From positions 309,001 to 373,000 of the forward strand of contig CAMXCT020001013.1 in assembly GCA_947184155.2 (NCBI GenBank): a DNA stretch of 64,000 bases. The letters are read 5' to 3'. The translations under genes and the position numbers were made by a program. Below are positions 22,893 through 34,079 of this stretch, piece by piece. The first letter of the stretch is position 1. Each line of letters begins with the position of its first letter. The DNA comes from Cladocopium goreaui. Taxonomy: Eukaryota; Sar; Dinophyceae; Suessiales; Symbiodiniaceae. The notes under the pieces are model-generated. The model saw only the letters and a list, made by a program, of their open reading frames with translations. It was not told the origin of the DNA and made no database searches.

Positions 22893-23445
22893 ATAACAAA
22901 AACGGTAACACCCCCCGCGAAAAAAAAAAAAAACTGATTGAACAACTAACCTTGGTCTTTATATAGTAACATCGGATACCCCAAGAATTTGATGTGTAAA
23001 AAAATCATGTCCCATTGTTTCATCAGGCTGGTTTGTATCTCCTATTTTCAGGCAGACCCAATGCCATCATTCATCAGGCAGAAACACCCATGTTTGATTC
23101 TTAAATCCTTATTTCTTCACAATGTTTGATGGTCAAATCCATACTTGTCACGATTGTTCACCAGTCTGGTTTGTATCCCAGAATCAGCTTATTTCGAAAA
23201 ATCCACAGGAGCCCCTAGATTTGAAGCTCAAAACCAAGGTTTTGGATGACGTTTCCCCCAAAACCACTGATTGCAAATGAATGACTCACTGATTGCAAAT
23301 GAATGACTCACTTACTTGATTTACTTGGAAGTGCAGTTCCAGATGTTCCACTCATAATATGGATTTGTGAGAAAATGCTGATGCTCAAAAAAAATGCATC
23401 TTAAGAGAGAAAAACGGATGAACAATGGCAAACAACAAACCCATA

Positions 23446-23550
23446 TGGAGGTTTCCTAGAATAGGGGTACCCTAAAATCATCCATTTTTATTGGATTGTC
23501 CATTTATGAACCATCCAGCTATGGGGGTACCCCCGTTTCAGGAAAGGCCC
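23446..23550. mobile_element. G element
   Basis: GGAGGTTTCCTAGAATAGGG..GGGGGTACCCCCGTTTCAGG. Confidence 0.65.
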
Positions 23551-23570
23551 CATATCCCAACCATGGGGGC

Positions 23571-23644
23571 CCTGGGTCGCCGCCGTGTCGCCGTGTCGCC
23601 TGCTCTTCTGAATTCGTCGCGACGTTCGGCGCTGCTGGGCTACG
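23571..23644 (-). CDS. putative internal exon
   Basis: Minus CGCTCCAG| then RSPAAPNVATNSEEQATRRH and GGDP, with an assumed GC donor (GCCCCC). Very GC-rich (CGCCGTGTCGCC direct repeats). A G-family inverted repeat lies just to the left. Confidence 0.45.
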
Positions 23645-23717
23645 CTGGAGCGGCGGCCTAAACATCAAACATTGGGAAATCACCGAAACAGAATGGAGGT
23701 TGGAATAGGAAAATCAA

Positions 23718-23822
23718 CTGGTTGGTGGTTTTAACCATCTTGAAAAATATGAAAGTCAATGGGAAGGATGACATCCCATATGTTATGGAAAAAAAATAAA
23801 CATGTTTGAAACCACCAACCAG
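23718..23822. mobile_element. B element
   Basis: CTGGTTGGTGGTTTTAACCA..GAAACCACCAACCAG. Confidence 0.85.
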
Positions 23823-23832
23823 ACAAAGGATT

Positions 23833-23952
23833 TACCCTCTGGTTATTTAACATAGTCATGGAAAATCAATTATAAATAGGGGTTTTAATGGGAAAATTAT
23901 CTACAAATGCAATGGGCCATGTTCAATAGCCACGTGAAATGACCAGAGGGTA
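23833..23952. mobile_element. A element
   Basis: TACCCTCTGGTTATTTAACA..GTGAAATGACCAGAGGGTA. It begins 10 bp after the end of a B copy. Confidence 0.8.
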
Positions 23953-24030
23953 CACTCTTGTAAATTAACATAGACCCTGCCTCATGGGGGTTGGAAGATT
24001 AGTCCTAAAAAATGGTGACATGCAGGGTCT

Positions 24031-24132
24031 ACAGTTATGGCCATTTATTAGTTATAAGTACTTATAACCCCATTTATAGAATGTATAATCCCATTTATAA
24101 CCAGTTATAACTGGTAAATGGCCATAACTGTA
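24031..24132. mobile_element. E element
   Basis: ACAGTTATGGCCATTTATTA..GGTAAATGGCCATAACTGTA; joined to an H fragment on its left. Confidence 0.8.
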
Positions 24133-24408
24133 TGTTAAATATACCGGAGGGTAATATGAAAATAATCTAGAACCTAACAGTGTGCAAACCCCGATTGGTC
24201 GATGATTAGTTCGGGATTCCACTAACGAAATAGTTTTGTTCATGGGGAATATCACGATCCATGACCGGGGAATCCTTATCAAAATTCAAATCCCTCCTGA
24301 ATCTTAGCCAAAACTACCGGGCACAACATTCCTCACAGGGCACTCAACCCAGGACATCACGGAAAACCTGGCATGCTTCCTAATGAGCTCTGTGCCAACC
24401 TAACCTAC

Positions 24409-24505
24409 CCACTCTCCACAATCTCGTGCCTTTACACTGTTTGGTTGAGAACAGGATTCCCCGTTCATGGATTGTGGTAATCCCCGTTCTGTGTTTTTTC
24501 TTCTG
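24409..24505 (-). CDS. putative internal exon
   Basis: The strong minus acceptor CTTCTTCGTGCCTTGGCAG| and donor GTGG|GTAGGT bound 97 nt. Frames RRKNTERGLPQSMNGESCSQ (then PNSVKARDCGEW) and KKKHRTGITTIHERGILFST are both open. Confidence 0.45.
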
Positions 24506-24830
24506 CTGCCAAGGCACGAAGAAGAAAAAGTACATGTGCTGAACAAAAAAAATGAAGAGAATCTTTCATGACAACTGCCCATTAGGCACCTCCAGGTGTG
24601 CAAATAAAAATCAAATCGTCTATCAGGTCATAGTTTCAACCTTTTTTTTTTAAATATGAAAATAATACCACCTCTCTTTACAGATTGCAGATGAAGAACT
24701 CTACAAGTAGTATAAAAACGAATTAAACCACAACATCAGCAACGGAATTGCGAATATCAGCGAAGGCCACTTCGGGGTGGCGAAAGGAATAGCGAACAAT
24801 AGCGAATAAAAAAGAACAAAACCACACAAT

Positions 24831-24932
24831 TACCCATATGCTCCATGGTGCTGGTATATTTACCTACATTTGCCTTAAAAATCACCCAGTTACGTAGGTA
24901 AATATACCAGCACCATGGTTCACAAATGGGTT
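24831..24932. mobile_element. D element
   Basis: TACCCATATGCTCCATGGTG..ATACCAGCACCATGG..ATGGG. Confidence 0.75.
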
Positions 24933-25262
24933 CGAAGAGTCTTTGTCTTGCTTCGGGCAAGACCTGTCGCTGTTGGATGGTGTAATTTTCACCTGTAATT
25001 CTGCGATCATCAACCAATTGGGGATTGGAACGCAGCTCAAATGTTCACAGTGCACTCTATATATATAGATATATAGATATGCATGCTCCACATAGTACAA
25101 AACAACATGTACAAACACTAGAACAACTACAACCCAGTTAGATGAGTGATTTGTGGGATATATCCCCACTTAAGAAAACCGTCTGAACCGTCCCGATGGA
25201 TCCAAATACGTGGATCGTCGTCAGAAGGTCTATGATCCACACGGATCAGGATTAATATCATA

Positions 25263-25379
25263 TACCCGGCCTGGTAAACCTACAAAAAACTATGGAAAAT
25301 CACCATTTTCAAGTTGGGTAAATCCACGAACTTTCTATGGGCCATTTTCAATAGCTATGTAACAAATTACCAAAGGGTA
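25263..25379. mobile_element. A-like element
   Basis: TACCCGGCCTGGTAAACCTA..AACAAATTACCAAAGGGTA. Confidence 0.7.
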
Positions 25380-25772
25380 TGTATGCATTTCTTTGTCAGA
25401 TTTGCTCATCAATGTTCACCAAACCAACAAATGTGTTTTTTAACAACAACAATCATGTTTTGAATTGGAGTTTCACCATATTCGCTGCATCAACGACTGA
25501 TGTGGTGAACCCACTAGTAAACCATCCCCAATATCACCTATGGGTGATCTTCAGAAAATCCCCGCGTGGTGCACTGGGTTTACCGCATTATTATTCACCA
25601 ATTTACGTTTAACCCATCACTATTCTTAGTACTTTACTTTACATATTCTGGTACTGTTGTTCCTAACCGTTCACCAGTTTTTCTGCTTCAAGCACCATAT
25701 TTTCACCATTTTTCCATGGGTTAAACCACCATTCCGCGCCCCTTTTCGCTGGAAAACGCCATGGAAAACGTC

Positions 25773-25844
25773 CTCCAAGGCTCCCGCCTGAACTCTCCGG
25801 CGTGACCGGCACCTCTGGTGGGCTGGGGGCCGCCTCTTCCTGCG
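25773..25844 (-). CDS. putative internal exon, Pro/Glu linker
   Basis: The pyrimidine-rich minus acceptor CCCTGTGCCCCAG| leads into QEEAAPSPPEVPVTPESSGG then SLG. The end is set at a possible GA donor; the frame continues RFPWRFPAKRGAEW. Probably a disordered linker. Confidence 0.5.
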
Positions 25845-25889
25845 CTGGGGCACAGGGGACAGGGTGCGAACTCCAAAATCGCCATGAGG

Positions 25890-26013
25890 TACAAGGTGGT
25901 GCCCCATAGTTAGCTAAGTTGGTTTATAACTCCAATAACTATGGTTTATGGTAGATATATCTACAGCTAATGGGGTTTATAAACCAACTTATAACTGGGG
26001 GGCACCACCTTGT
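25890..26013. mobile_element. C element, intact
   Basis: TACAAGGTGGTGCCCCATAG..GGGGGCACCACCTTGTA; a near-perfect inverted repeat flanked by TA. Confidence 0.85.
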
Positions 26014-26045
26014 ATTGATGATGGAAATTACTCTAGGATATAGAT

Positions 26046-26085
26046 GGTGTGGGTGATGATGGTGATGATGGTGATGATGATGACT

Positions 26086-26130
<45 letters not shown>
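26046..26130. repeat. GAT microsatellite
   Basis: GATGGTGATGATGG then an uninterrupted GAT array. Confidence 0.95.
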
Positions 26131-26577
26131 TATCGATATTTATTTCATAGGTTGGGCAGATTGTTTAGATGATTTATGATGATTTAGCTAAATTAAATTG
26201 ATGATGGCTTTCGATAGCAATCAAATAACCGGAGGGTAGACCTCAAACGTCTGGACTATCTTGTGTTTCGAGGTAGTGCTCCAGTTCGAAACCGCTGAGT
26301 TGGGACAAATGACCCAATCACTTTCTTTGATGTATAGTAGATATGGGGGGTTTGCATACATGGGAGACCCCCACATGGAAAATGCCATTGAAATGGATGA
26401 TTTGGGGGTAGCCCCACTGTCGGAAACCTCAGTCCCACCAGGTGATGTTTGGTCGATAACCCGCCCATGAGGTCGATATATCTACCACAAACCCATCTAG
26501 TTTGTCGAGTCAAGAAACTGCTTGGGGGTTGTAGGGTTAGTTCACCCAGTTACAACATGGGATCATCCAGTTATAGT

Positions 26578-26688
26578 CTGGTTGGTGGTTATGGTGGTTT
26601 CAACCCCTCTGAAAAATATGAAAGTCAGTTGGGCTTATTATTCCCAATATATGGAAAAATAAAAGCCATGTTCCAAACCACCAACCAG
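26578..26688. mobile_element. B element
   Basis: CTGGTTGGTGGTTATGGTGG..CAAACCACCAACCAG, with TATAGT at both flanks (one extra base at right). Confidence 0.85.
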
Positions 26689-27124
26689 ATATAGTCTCTT
26701 TTGGACTATATTAATAGATAATAGGGTTGCTAACCATTTTCGACTCGTGGGAGTTATTCCAACAATGAATGGGTTTATAACCCCAGCGGCCCCGCCAGCA
26801 GCTACAATCCGTCTATCCTCCAAGTGTGTGTGTGTGTGTCCCACCATTAACTGGGACATTTCTCATTTTCAGACGCACCGGCCACCGGTTTGTATTGTTC
26901 ATTCATAAAATTCCTGTTTCAAATAACTAAACCACATTAAACCACCATTTTCCTCAGTCTTCATCGTAAATCCTATGATATCCCATGATTCCCAATTTCT
27001 TCCATAGTCAAACCACCATGTTTCACCATTCATGGCTAAGTTTTCATGCTTAAACCCACATGTGTCACCATTTTTCACCATTTTTCATAGGCTACACCAC
27101 CATTTCCCGGATGAAAATCCCTAC

Positions 27125-27178
27125 CGTTGCATCTTCCACCTTCGGGCGCATGCTGAAGGTTTGACTCGCGGCTGCCGC
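27125..27178 (-). CDS. putative internal exon
   Basis: Minus GCATCCCAG|G and AACG|GTAGGG enclose AAAASQTFSMRPKVEDAT in phase 0. A plus alternative starts after the strong acceptor TTTTTCATAG| at 27088 and reads FPDENPYRCIFHLRAHAEGL. Confidence 0.4.
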
Positions 27179-27454
27179 CTGGGATGCGCAACATCTGGCG
27201 AAAATGGTGGTATTTTTCAATGGAGATTACGATGGTGTGCGAAACATCTGACAATTACCTCATTTTTTAAATGTGAAGCCATGGTTTTTCAATGTTTGAC
27301 ATGGTTTGACCATGAGAAATCTGAGGAATCACGGAATTGACCGTGATTCACATCTGGTGAAAAAAACAGTGGTTTGACCATCAAATTCGGGTGAAACAAA
27401 TGTGGTTTATCCATGTGGCGAATTCACTGAGAAAATCTACATGCAACTGGCAAT

Positions 27455-27665
27455 CTATGCATCTATCTATCTATCTATCTATCAATCGATCTATCTACCT
27501 ACCTATCTATCTATCTAGTTATCTAGCTATCGAACTAGCTATCTACCTCTCTATCTATCATCTGTCTCGTCAATTTCATCCATCTATCTATCGATCTATC
27601 GATCTATCGATCGATCGATCTATCTATCTATCCATCTATCTATCTATCTATCTATCCATCTACAG
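27455..27665. repeat. CTAT/CGAT tetranucleotide array
   Basis: Imperfect CTAT repeats with TCGA variants. They create the spurious Tyr-Leu-Ser frames seen on plus. Confidence 0.95.
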
Positions 27666-27785
27666 TATCTATTCCTGCATATTCTTGGCATTTTTGTTGA
27701 ACCTGGAAGTGAAGCCGCAGGTGGAGGAACACTCTCCTTTTAAAGTTCTTGTTCTAAACCCTGGACAGTAGTCATTTCCTGGGTT

Positions 27786-27891
27786 CACAAGGTGGCGCCA
27801 AAGAGTTGGCAAAGTTGGTTGGGTTTATGTCAGGTGGGTACCATTGGATGGGTTATAAACCAACAAACACAACTGAGGGCATCGCCTTGTA
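27786..27891. mobile_element. C element, degraded
   Basis: CACAAGGTGGCGCCAAAGAG..AGGGCATCGCCTTGTA. Confidence 0.65.
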
Positions 27892-27924
27892 CCATGTGTT
27901 TTTGATTATCATTACATCTTATTA

Positions 27925-28045
27925 CTGGTTGGTGGTTGACCTACCCCTCTGAAAAAAAAAAGATGAGTTCGTCAGTTGGGATGATGACATTCCCAGTTTT
28001 TCTGGGAAGTCATAAAATTCCATGGTTCCAGTCACCACCAACCAG
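27925..28045. mobile_element. B element, TATTA target duplication
   Basis: CTGGTTGGTGGTTGACCTAC..GTCACCACCAACCAG. The flanking TATTA is a perfect 5-bp direct repeat. Confidence 0.85.
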
Positions 28046-28201
28046 TATTACCTTTCGTGACTTTGATGGTACGTTTGTTGACTCATGACCCCATGGGAAT
28101 CTGGGCGCCGATTCCCAAATTGTGCCCAGATCGGTTGATCAGGAAATTAAGTTCCCGTGCGAAGTCCAGTGGATCTATCGGTGGGAGTCCCCTAATTGGA
28201 A

Positions 28202-28228
28202 TGTTGTTGTTGTTGTTGTTGTTGTTGA
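28202..28228. repeat. GTT microsatellite
   Basis: Nine GTT units. Confidence 0.95.
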
Positions 28229-28306
28229 TTTAGTTCGTGGATTTACCCATTGGAAATGGTGGATCTTTCCATAGTTATGTTAGTTTTCCATAGTTATGTT
28301 GGAATA

Positions 28307-28434
28307 TACCCTCTGGATCCCTCTGGTAATGACTAACACTTCGCGACGGAAAATGGCCCATAAAAAGTTCGTTGATTTACCTAGTCAAAAGTTCGGTGAT
28401 TTTCCAGTTCACTATGTTAAACTACGAGAGGGTA
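28307..28434. mobile_element. A element
   Basis: TACCCTCTGGATCCCTCTGG..TTAAACTACGAGAGGGTA; the left TIR is partly duplicated. Confidence 0.65.
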
Positions 28435-28509
28435 GAGTAGTTCATGGTGTTAACACCCACAGAACTGGAGGGCCCGACATTGTACTAACAAGCTACTGGA
28501 AAGCCACAC

Positions 28510-28611
28510 CGGACTGAGTTGCCCAAGCGCGAGCTTCTCGTTCTGCCAGTTTTCTCCGACGTTCCTCCCCTGGCAAACCGAACCGCTGGCGTTGAAACCT
28601 TCTGGGATGAT
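28510..28611 (-). CDS. putative internal exon, charged helix
   Basis: Minus acceptor CACCTCCGCAG| and donor TCCG|GTGTGG. The frame gives RRFQRQRFGLPGEERRRKLA then EREARAWATQS, a strongly charged likely coiled coil. Antisense readings are Ser/Phe/Leu-rich, so minus is favoured. Confidence 0.55.
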
Positions 28612-28990
28612 CTGCGGAGGTGGTACTCCCATCAGAAACCCCTTCCCGAGTATGGGAAGCAAATGTGGGAATGAAAGTCCCATGGGACCGGGGGACCTGG
28701 AAAAATTCCATGGACATTTTTTTTATTGACATGCTTGTCTGAATGTTTCCAGAGAATGTGAGTTCATGATCATTGCCAATCGTAGATACCCTTGGACAAA
28801 CAAACCAATTAGTATAAGTATATGTGATTATCTGTGTTTATCTATCGATCTACCCATCTATATGCATCTAATTATACGTCTAATTATGTATATATATATA
28901 TATTTATATATGTACTCACCTATCCATCAAACAATCCCAAGGATTCCGTTGTTATTTTTGCCAAAAACACAAGGTGTAGCCCAACTCCAC

Positions 28991-29072
28991 CAGGATCATC
29001 GCCTGCTTTGGCAATGGAGCTGGCCCCATCCTCCTCGGAGTCCGAATCAGCTCCGCCCCATTCCTTCTCCAC
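28991..29072 (-). CDS. putative internal exon, acidic linker
   Basis: Minus: CAACATCCCAG|G, VEKEWGGADSDSEEDGASSI then AKAGDDP, donor CCTG|GTGGAG. The Ser/Asp/Glu cluster resembles a CK2-type phosphorylation site (inference). Both splice edges agree with the GC-rich edges. Confidence 0.5.
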
Positions 29073-29099
29073 CTGGGATGTTGGGCTGCCTTCCAACAA

Positions 29100-29230
29100 T
29101 AAAGTGCTGGTGATAAATACCCGGTCTATTTCTAACTAGATAGATAGATTGATATATCCATGTGTATATATACATATATGTATATATATATGTATATGAA
29201 TATATATATATATTTATATACACATATTTC
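29100..29230. repeat. TA-rich tract
   Basis: TATATACATATATGTATATA-type runs downstream of the acidic exon candidate. Confidence 0.8.
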
Positions 29231-29533
29231 TCGCATTCTTGGATGGTGATTTGCTTGTCCAATCGTGATAAGCCCATATTAACCTGATTGGTGCTTGGAG
29301 ATGCATTATGAACAAAAAACACATAACCAACAACCAGAAAAACAAATCAACATCAGCATGAGTTGACAATGATACACAACCATCAAATTGATGCATCAGC
29401 ATGGGTTGACTCAAGGATTGGAAGTAATGTGGTTAAGACAATAATAAAAAAAATGGGAATGGTTAATACAATTGTGGTTTGGGGGATGGCTTATTACTAA
29501 ATGAGTTGACGTGAATCGGTTTACATTCATGGT

Positions 29534-29831
29534 TCATATCTGTAAGATTCTGTAAGTATTGTCTGGTGGTGTCCCATACGTCTTGTCATCCACAGATTCT
29601 GCCTGAGATGCAATGACGTTGGCCAGTTCAAAATGGCACGAAAAACAGGAATGGAAAGCGAAGATCTGTACCCAAGTGTTGCGTGGTGAATTTCGACCCA
29701 CAAAAACTGAACTCACCATGCTGGTTGTTCGTACGGCAGCGGTGATAACGCGTGGGGTTCCCAAATTTGACCGACTCAGGCGCCAAAAGTTGAGTCAGAC
29801 CCTACCAAAAACTCCACTTTTGGACGGATAA
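29534..29831. CDS. overlapping open frames, coding status unclear
   Basis: Minus frame 29534-29764 (77 codons) and plus frame 29613-29831 (73 codons, contains VVRTAAVITRGVPKFDRLRR) overlap in a moderately GC-rich stretch. No clear splice edges. It could be an exon, a decayed retroelement or chance. Confidence 0.2.
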
Positions 29832-30364
29832 CAGATTGAAAAATAGTAGCGCTAAAGGTAAGCCATCAATCAACCAAACCAAGGTTGATCCAGGGAACAT
29901 CCCAATTTCTAACAGGTGATTCCTTGATTTTCCTGTGATCGAAGTGGTGAGATACCCCTCAATTCCGTTGGTTATGAACATTTTCTCATTAAAGCAGCGA
30001 TTTTAGGCATATCTCATCCCATTTTCAGACATACATATAATATCCTATCGTATCCTATCATCATAATATTAGCGTACTAGTTGATAAAACCTTTGTCTCA
30101 AATGACACTGCAGGTTCAAACCAGTCGTTGGCCGCATGTTACAAAATATGTTCATGGCTTCAGATTTGACAACAAATATTTTGTTTGGAAGCCGTTTACA
30201 AATGTAAGAACTATAGTCATACAATCATACATAATAAATGCATTTCCTTTGCTAGACTAGACTTGTTTGGCTTTTTTCTGCGGTTTGAACATGTTTGAAT
30301 CCTCATTTCCTGGGGCGGTCTGAAATCATCTATCATCATTTCTCCATGGCTTCAACCACATTTT

Positions 30365-30668
30365 CTGGTTGGTGGTTGACCTACTCCTCTGCAAAATATG
30401 TTCGTCAGTTGGGATGATGACATTCCCATATATCATGGAATTCATAAAATTCCATGGTTCCAGTCACCACCAAACAGTTTTTGATGGAGAATAAAATTCC
30501 AGGGTTCCAGTCACCACCAACCAGTTTTTGATGGAGAATAAAATTCCATGGTTCCAGTCACCACCAACCAGATTTAGATGGAGAATAAAATTCCAGGGTT
30601 CCAGTCACCACCAACCAGATGGAGAATAAAATTCCATGTTTCCAGTCACCGCAGTCACCACCAAGCAG
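30365..30668. mobile_element. B element with amplified right end
   Basis: Starts CTGGTTGGTGGTTGACCTAC. The roughly 48-bp right terminus (AATAAAATTCCA..CACCACCAACCAG) occurs five times in tandem, with GAT/AGATGGAG linkers and scattered point differences. Confidence 0.85.
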
Positions 30669-30741
30669 TTTTTGATGGCTGAATTCTCTCCAAACCCCAA
30701 GTGGCCCAAGTCCCACCCGCCTCCACAACATGCACTGGCAC

Positions 30742-30806
30742 CTCTTGCCGATCCCCCGCTTCCGTCGCCGGGTCGAGGCAGCGGCGATTGCGGTTCTGCC
30801 GCCAAC
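30742..30806 (-). CDS. putative internal exon, linker-like
   Basis: GCGCACAG|G acceptor and AGAG|GTGCCA donor on minus. All three frames are open; the most linker-like is AAEPQSPLPRPGDGSGGSAR. Another is WRQNRNRRCLDPATEAGDRQ. The frame cannot be fixed without neighbours. Confidence 0.4.
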
Positions 30807-31028
30807 CTGTGCGCAAGGTGGTGATTTCATGGCGATTTAATGGGATTTATATGGGGATTTATATGGGGATTTGGTTTAAATCCATAGTAATATGGTGATT
30901 TAATAAGATTTAATTGGTCTCAATGATATTTCTTGATAATTAGATTTAATGGGAAATAGCAGGGATGGTACCCAGGTCATCAGCACAAAGCACAAATGAT
31001 ATGCGGGATGATTCATACGGCTCAACAC

Positions 31029-31078
31029 CTGGAAACAAAGTTGACCGGTGTCCCGAGATGGAAGGGGTACGTGGTAGC
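31029..31078 (-). CDS. putative internal exon, product unknown
   Basis: Minus AAATTCAAG|G and CCAG|GTGTTG bound a 50-nt island reading ATTYPFHLGTPVNFVS. The same frame stays open upstream to about 31164, so the exon may be longer. Confidence 0.4.
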
Positions 31079-31512
31079 CTTGAATTTCCATTTGACAATC
31101 ACAGTTGCTGATTTAAGAAGCAGATGGGTCATAACCATCAGATGGAAAAGGAGAACGTGGTCATCCACTGCAAGTAGTCGGGAACATACTTATCACATTG
31201 AGGTTGGACAATTTTGATAATTAAGCATGAGCTTGTATTTAAGACATGATTTTTTTTCGGCCCTTTTTGAGACGCACATAGTGTTTAAACAAAAGAACAG
31301 ATGGCCTGAAAAAATATGGCACATCTACTCTGAGTAGATCCATGGCTCACATCTCAACAGAATCCCGGTTCCACCGGATACTCGGTTCAACTGGTGTCCG
31401 GGGTGTCCAGATATGGCCATGAGTCAAAACCCTAGTGCCCTATACCCCCTTATAATAGCTGCTGAATGGATGCTCGCTCCCCAAAGAAATCATCGGTCTT
31501 GACCCGTCCCAC

Positions 31513-31590
31513 TGGGATGAAACAGCAAGTAGATTGGCATCAAACATGGCATCAGAAACGATTGCTGCTTGCGCAGCTTGCGCAGCAAAC
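31513..31590 (-). CDS. putative internal exon, product unknown
   Basis: After GGGTGCAG|G the minus strand reads FAAQAAQAAIVSDAMFDANL then LAVSS, donor CCCA|GTGGGA. Alanine-rich helix. The GCGCAAGCT repeats at its start give the AAQAAQAA run. Confidence 0.45.
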
Positions 31591-32287
31591 CTGCACCCGT
31601 TTTTTTTTCAACGGTCGCACCGGTCGCGATGCTCCGCAGGAAATTCCAAAGGAAAGTTGGTCAAAGTTGATGATGTGATGATCATTGCGAGATTCTGATG
31701 GTTGGAAAACATCATAATGTGGTAAATCCAACAATAAACCATCCCTTGTTAACCAGAAGTGATTAGAAACCAACAGAATGCTGACTTTCAACAGATAGGT
31801 TTCAGGGAAGATCTAAAGGGAAATTGGCTGGGAATACAACCACCACTTCTTGGGGGTGTCCCATCATCTGACTTTGGGAGACTTAGGAGAAATGGTTGAC
31901 GTGGTATGATCCCGTAAACGACCTTCCTGTAAACATACAACAAGATGTATGTTTACCCAGCATTTGCAGATCGCTTTCCGAAAGAAACCATAGCTTTTGT
32001 CATATCTTTTTGCATGTGAGTTTACCCATGTTTACCCTATGCTATCCCCAAAAAAAGAATGGACATCCCCCTGAATGGGTGGAGGCAATGTGCTGATCTT
32101 TCGGGGGCTTGCCCCATGGTTGGGTAGACACACTCCGGACACCGTTCTCACAAAATGTCACCATGACTCAGTCATGCAGGAAGAAGAAAAAAAGATACCA
32201 ACCTGCAATCATGTCTGACCTTCGCCGATTGAAAACTAAATTCTAGTGTGAAATCAATTTCCTTTTCTCTATCGCCGTCTTGTCAAC

Positions 32288-32334
32288 TATTGTAGTCCCG
32301 TGCTCTGTCAAGATTATAGTGCTGCTTAAGCGCG
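32288..32334 (-). CDS. putative short exon
   Basis: A pyrimidine-rich minus acceptor (CTGTCTCCGGCTTCAG|) precedes ALKQHYNLDRARDYN; the end is taken at GTTGAC. Charged helical peptide; family unknown. Confidence 0.4.
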
Positions 32335-32404
32335 CTGAAGCCGGAGACAGATCGGGCTTGCCTGCTTTGTGATTTCCCACCGAACTAGTTCATGCAATAC
32401 TAAA

Positions 32405-32506
32405 CTGGTTGGTGGTTTCAACCCCTATGAAAAATATGAAAGTCAGTTGGGATTATTATTCCCAATATATGGAAAAATAAAATTCATATTCCAAACCACC
32501 AACCAG
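32405..32506. mobile_element. B element
   Basis: CTGGTTGGTGGTTTCAACCC..CCAAACCACCAACCAG; close to consensus. Confidence 0.85.
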
Positions 32507-32754
32507 ATATAGTAACAAATGAATACATATAGTATGAATCATGGTTTAAATTTATGTATTTACACTAAATTGTTGCATCTAGCCTGGTTTAATACGTATT
32601 AACTCTGCATGTAGTACAGTTGCTTGTTGTTTCATAGTCAACACACACTGGTAATTTTTCAGATTGCCACGGAAGCCGTTTGGCCGTTTTAGGTCGATGA
32701 TTTACCGGTGATGTTCCGTAACCATGTTGAATCACCACAGGATAAATCTCCAAT

Positions 32755-32860
32755 TACCCTCTGGTGAACTAACATAGCAATGGAAAATGGCCATAGAAAT
32801 AGTGGATTTTCCCATGAAAAATGGTGATTTTCCATTGCTATGTTAGTTCACCAGAGGGTA
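32755..32860. mobile_element. A element
   Basis: TACCCTCTGGTGAACTAACA..TGTTAGTTCACCAGAGGGTA. The perfect TIR includes a paired substitution (GTGAAC/GTTCAC), so the arms match each other better than the consensus. Confidence 0.85.
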
Positions 32861-32940
32861 AATCACAACTTTTCTAATGAAAAATGTTCAGCTGTAAAAT
32901 CACCATTACATGCCAATTTTTACCACATCATCAAACAATT

Positions 32941-33024
32941 TACCCTCTGGTATTGAATAGGTATATAAATCACCGAACTAAATGGTCCATTTTCCAGTTT
33001 GCCATGTTAGTTTACCAGAGGGTA
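32941..33024. mobile_element. A element, short
   Basis: TACCCTCTGGTATTGAATAG..CCATGTTAGTTTACCAGAGGGTA with a trimmed left arm. Confidence 0.75.
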
Positions 33025-33128
33025 AGACAGTCATCACTTACCTATTGGTTGTTGGGGATGACCAACCAATGGGAAACGGATATTTATGATTGGAGCTGCT
33101 GAGTCCTCCCATTTGGATTGGCAGTTTC

Positions 33129-33198
33129 CCTCCAAACGAAGCTGTCTCCGAGTTCTCGTCTCCGCCGGATCATGGCTGATCCCCAGGCCACCCATCGC
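33129..33198 (-). CDS. putative internal exon, product unknown
   Basis: Minus: CACCCATAG|G, AMGGLGISHDPAETRTRRQL then RLEG, with an assumed GA donor. The frame continues open (NCQSKWEDSAAPI) to about 33085. Plus has a long open frame too (MADPQATHRLWVHGALCAQK). Confidence 0.4.
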
Positions 33199-33242
33199 CT
33201 ATGGGTGCACGGTGCGTTGTGTGCTCAAAAAAAAACAACTGC

Positions 33243-33266
33243 CCCGCTACGAGAGGCCTGGCTTTC
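33243..33266 (-). CDS. possible micro-exon abutting a B element
   Basis: On minus the B element 33267-33368 ends ..CACCATCCAG| and is followed directly by 24 GC-rich bases reading ESQASRSG, with a GC donor (GCAGTT). The 12 bases before the element (33366-33377) read KPSL after TCTGTCCAG|, and the join is in frame, so the B element would be the intron. Confidence 0.35.
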
Positions 33267-33368
33267 CTGGATGGTGGTTTCAACCTACCCCTCTGCAAAA
33301 TATGGAAGTCAGTTGGGATGATGAAATTCCCAATATATGGGAAATGCATGTTCCAAACCACCAACCAG
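33267..33368. mobile_element. B element between exon-like pieces
   Basis: CTGGATGGTGGTTTCAACCT..CAAACCACCAACCAG. Coding-like sequence abuts both tips. Confidence 0.8.
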
Positions 33369-33745
33369 AGATGGTTTCTGGACAGAAAAAGCGTCACTTT
33401 TAGAGAAAAACCATGAAAAACCCATGAATCATGGAAGAAAAAACGTCCAACTGTACTCCTCATGGCCATTGCAAAGTCATGGGATGGGATGGGAAAAATC
33501 AGTCACTCGAGTCACGAGAGGTCATGAGAATCGACTATCAGCCCCGCCCGAGCCCCAATGGGATCATCACAATTGGGTATAATATGGTATAGTATCATAT
33601 AGTGCCCCCCCCCAAAAAAGGGATGTTTAATACAACAACATGGAATAACATCTACGGCCCGAAATGGCCTGAAATTATCATCCATCTGTATATATATATA
33701 TTATATATATATTATATAATATATATAATATATATATATATACAC

Positions 33746-33780
33746 ATCGTCTCAAAAGCGTCCTGGACCAATGGAGGGTG
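33746..33780 (-). CDS. possible micro-exon
   Basis: 35 nt between CACTCGCAG| and GAT|GTGTAT on minus reading HPPLVQDAFET. The donor lies in a TA-rich microsatellite. Confidence 0.3.
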
Positions 33781-34079
33781 CTGCGAGTGGCAGCAATGAT
33801 TTCTGGATGGTAGTTTTAAGCAGTCTTAACCTATCCCAACAAAAAGTCGTCATGTCAACCCATCATTCCAAGTCCGGTTGAAGAAAACAAAAACAGAAAT
33901 AATGTTGGTGAAGCAATAATAAGCTATCCCCAACTTCACCATAAAATGGATGGTACAAACCATTCCCAAATGGCTGGTTTATTGTTGTTTTACCCCCATT
34001 ACTTGAAACCACCGAGCTTTTTTTCAGGTCATTCACCAGTGATACACCCAGGGCCTTCAGCGCTTTGCAGATCTACTAC

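Noticed and set aside
27391-27771. 126-codon Tyr-Leu-Ser frame
   Set aside because: Product of the CTAT tetranucleotide repeat.
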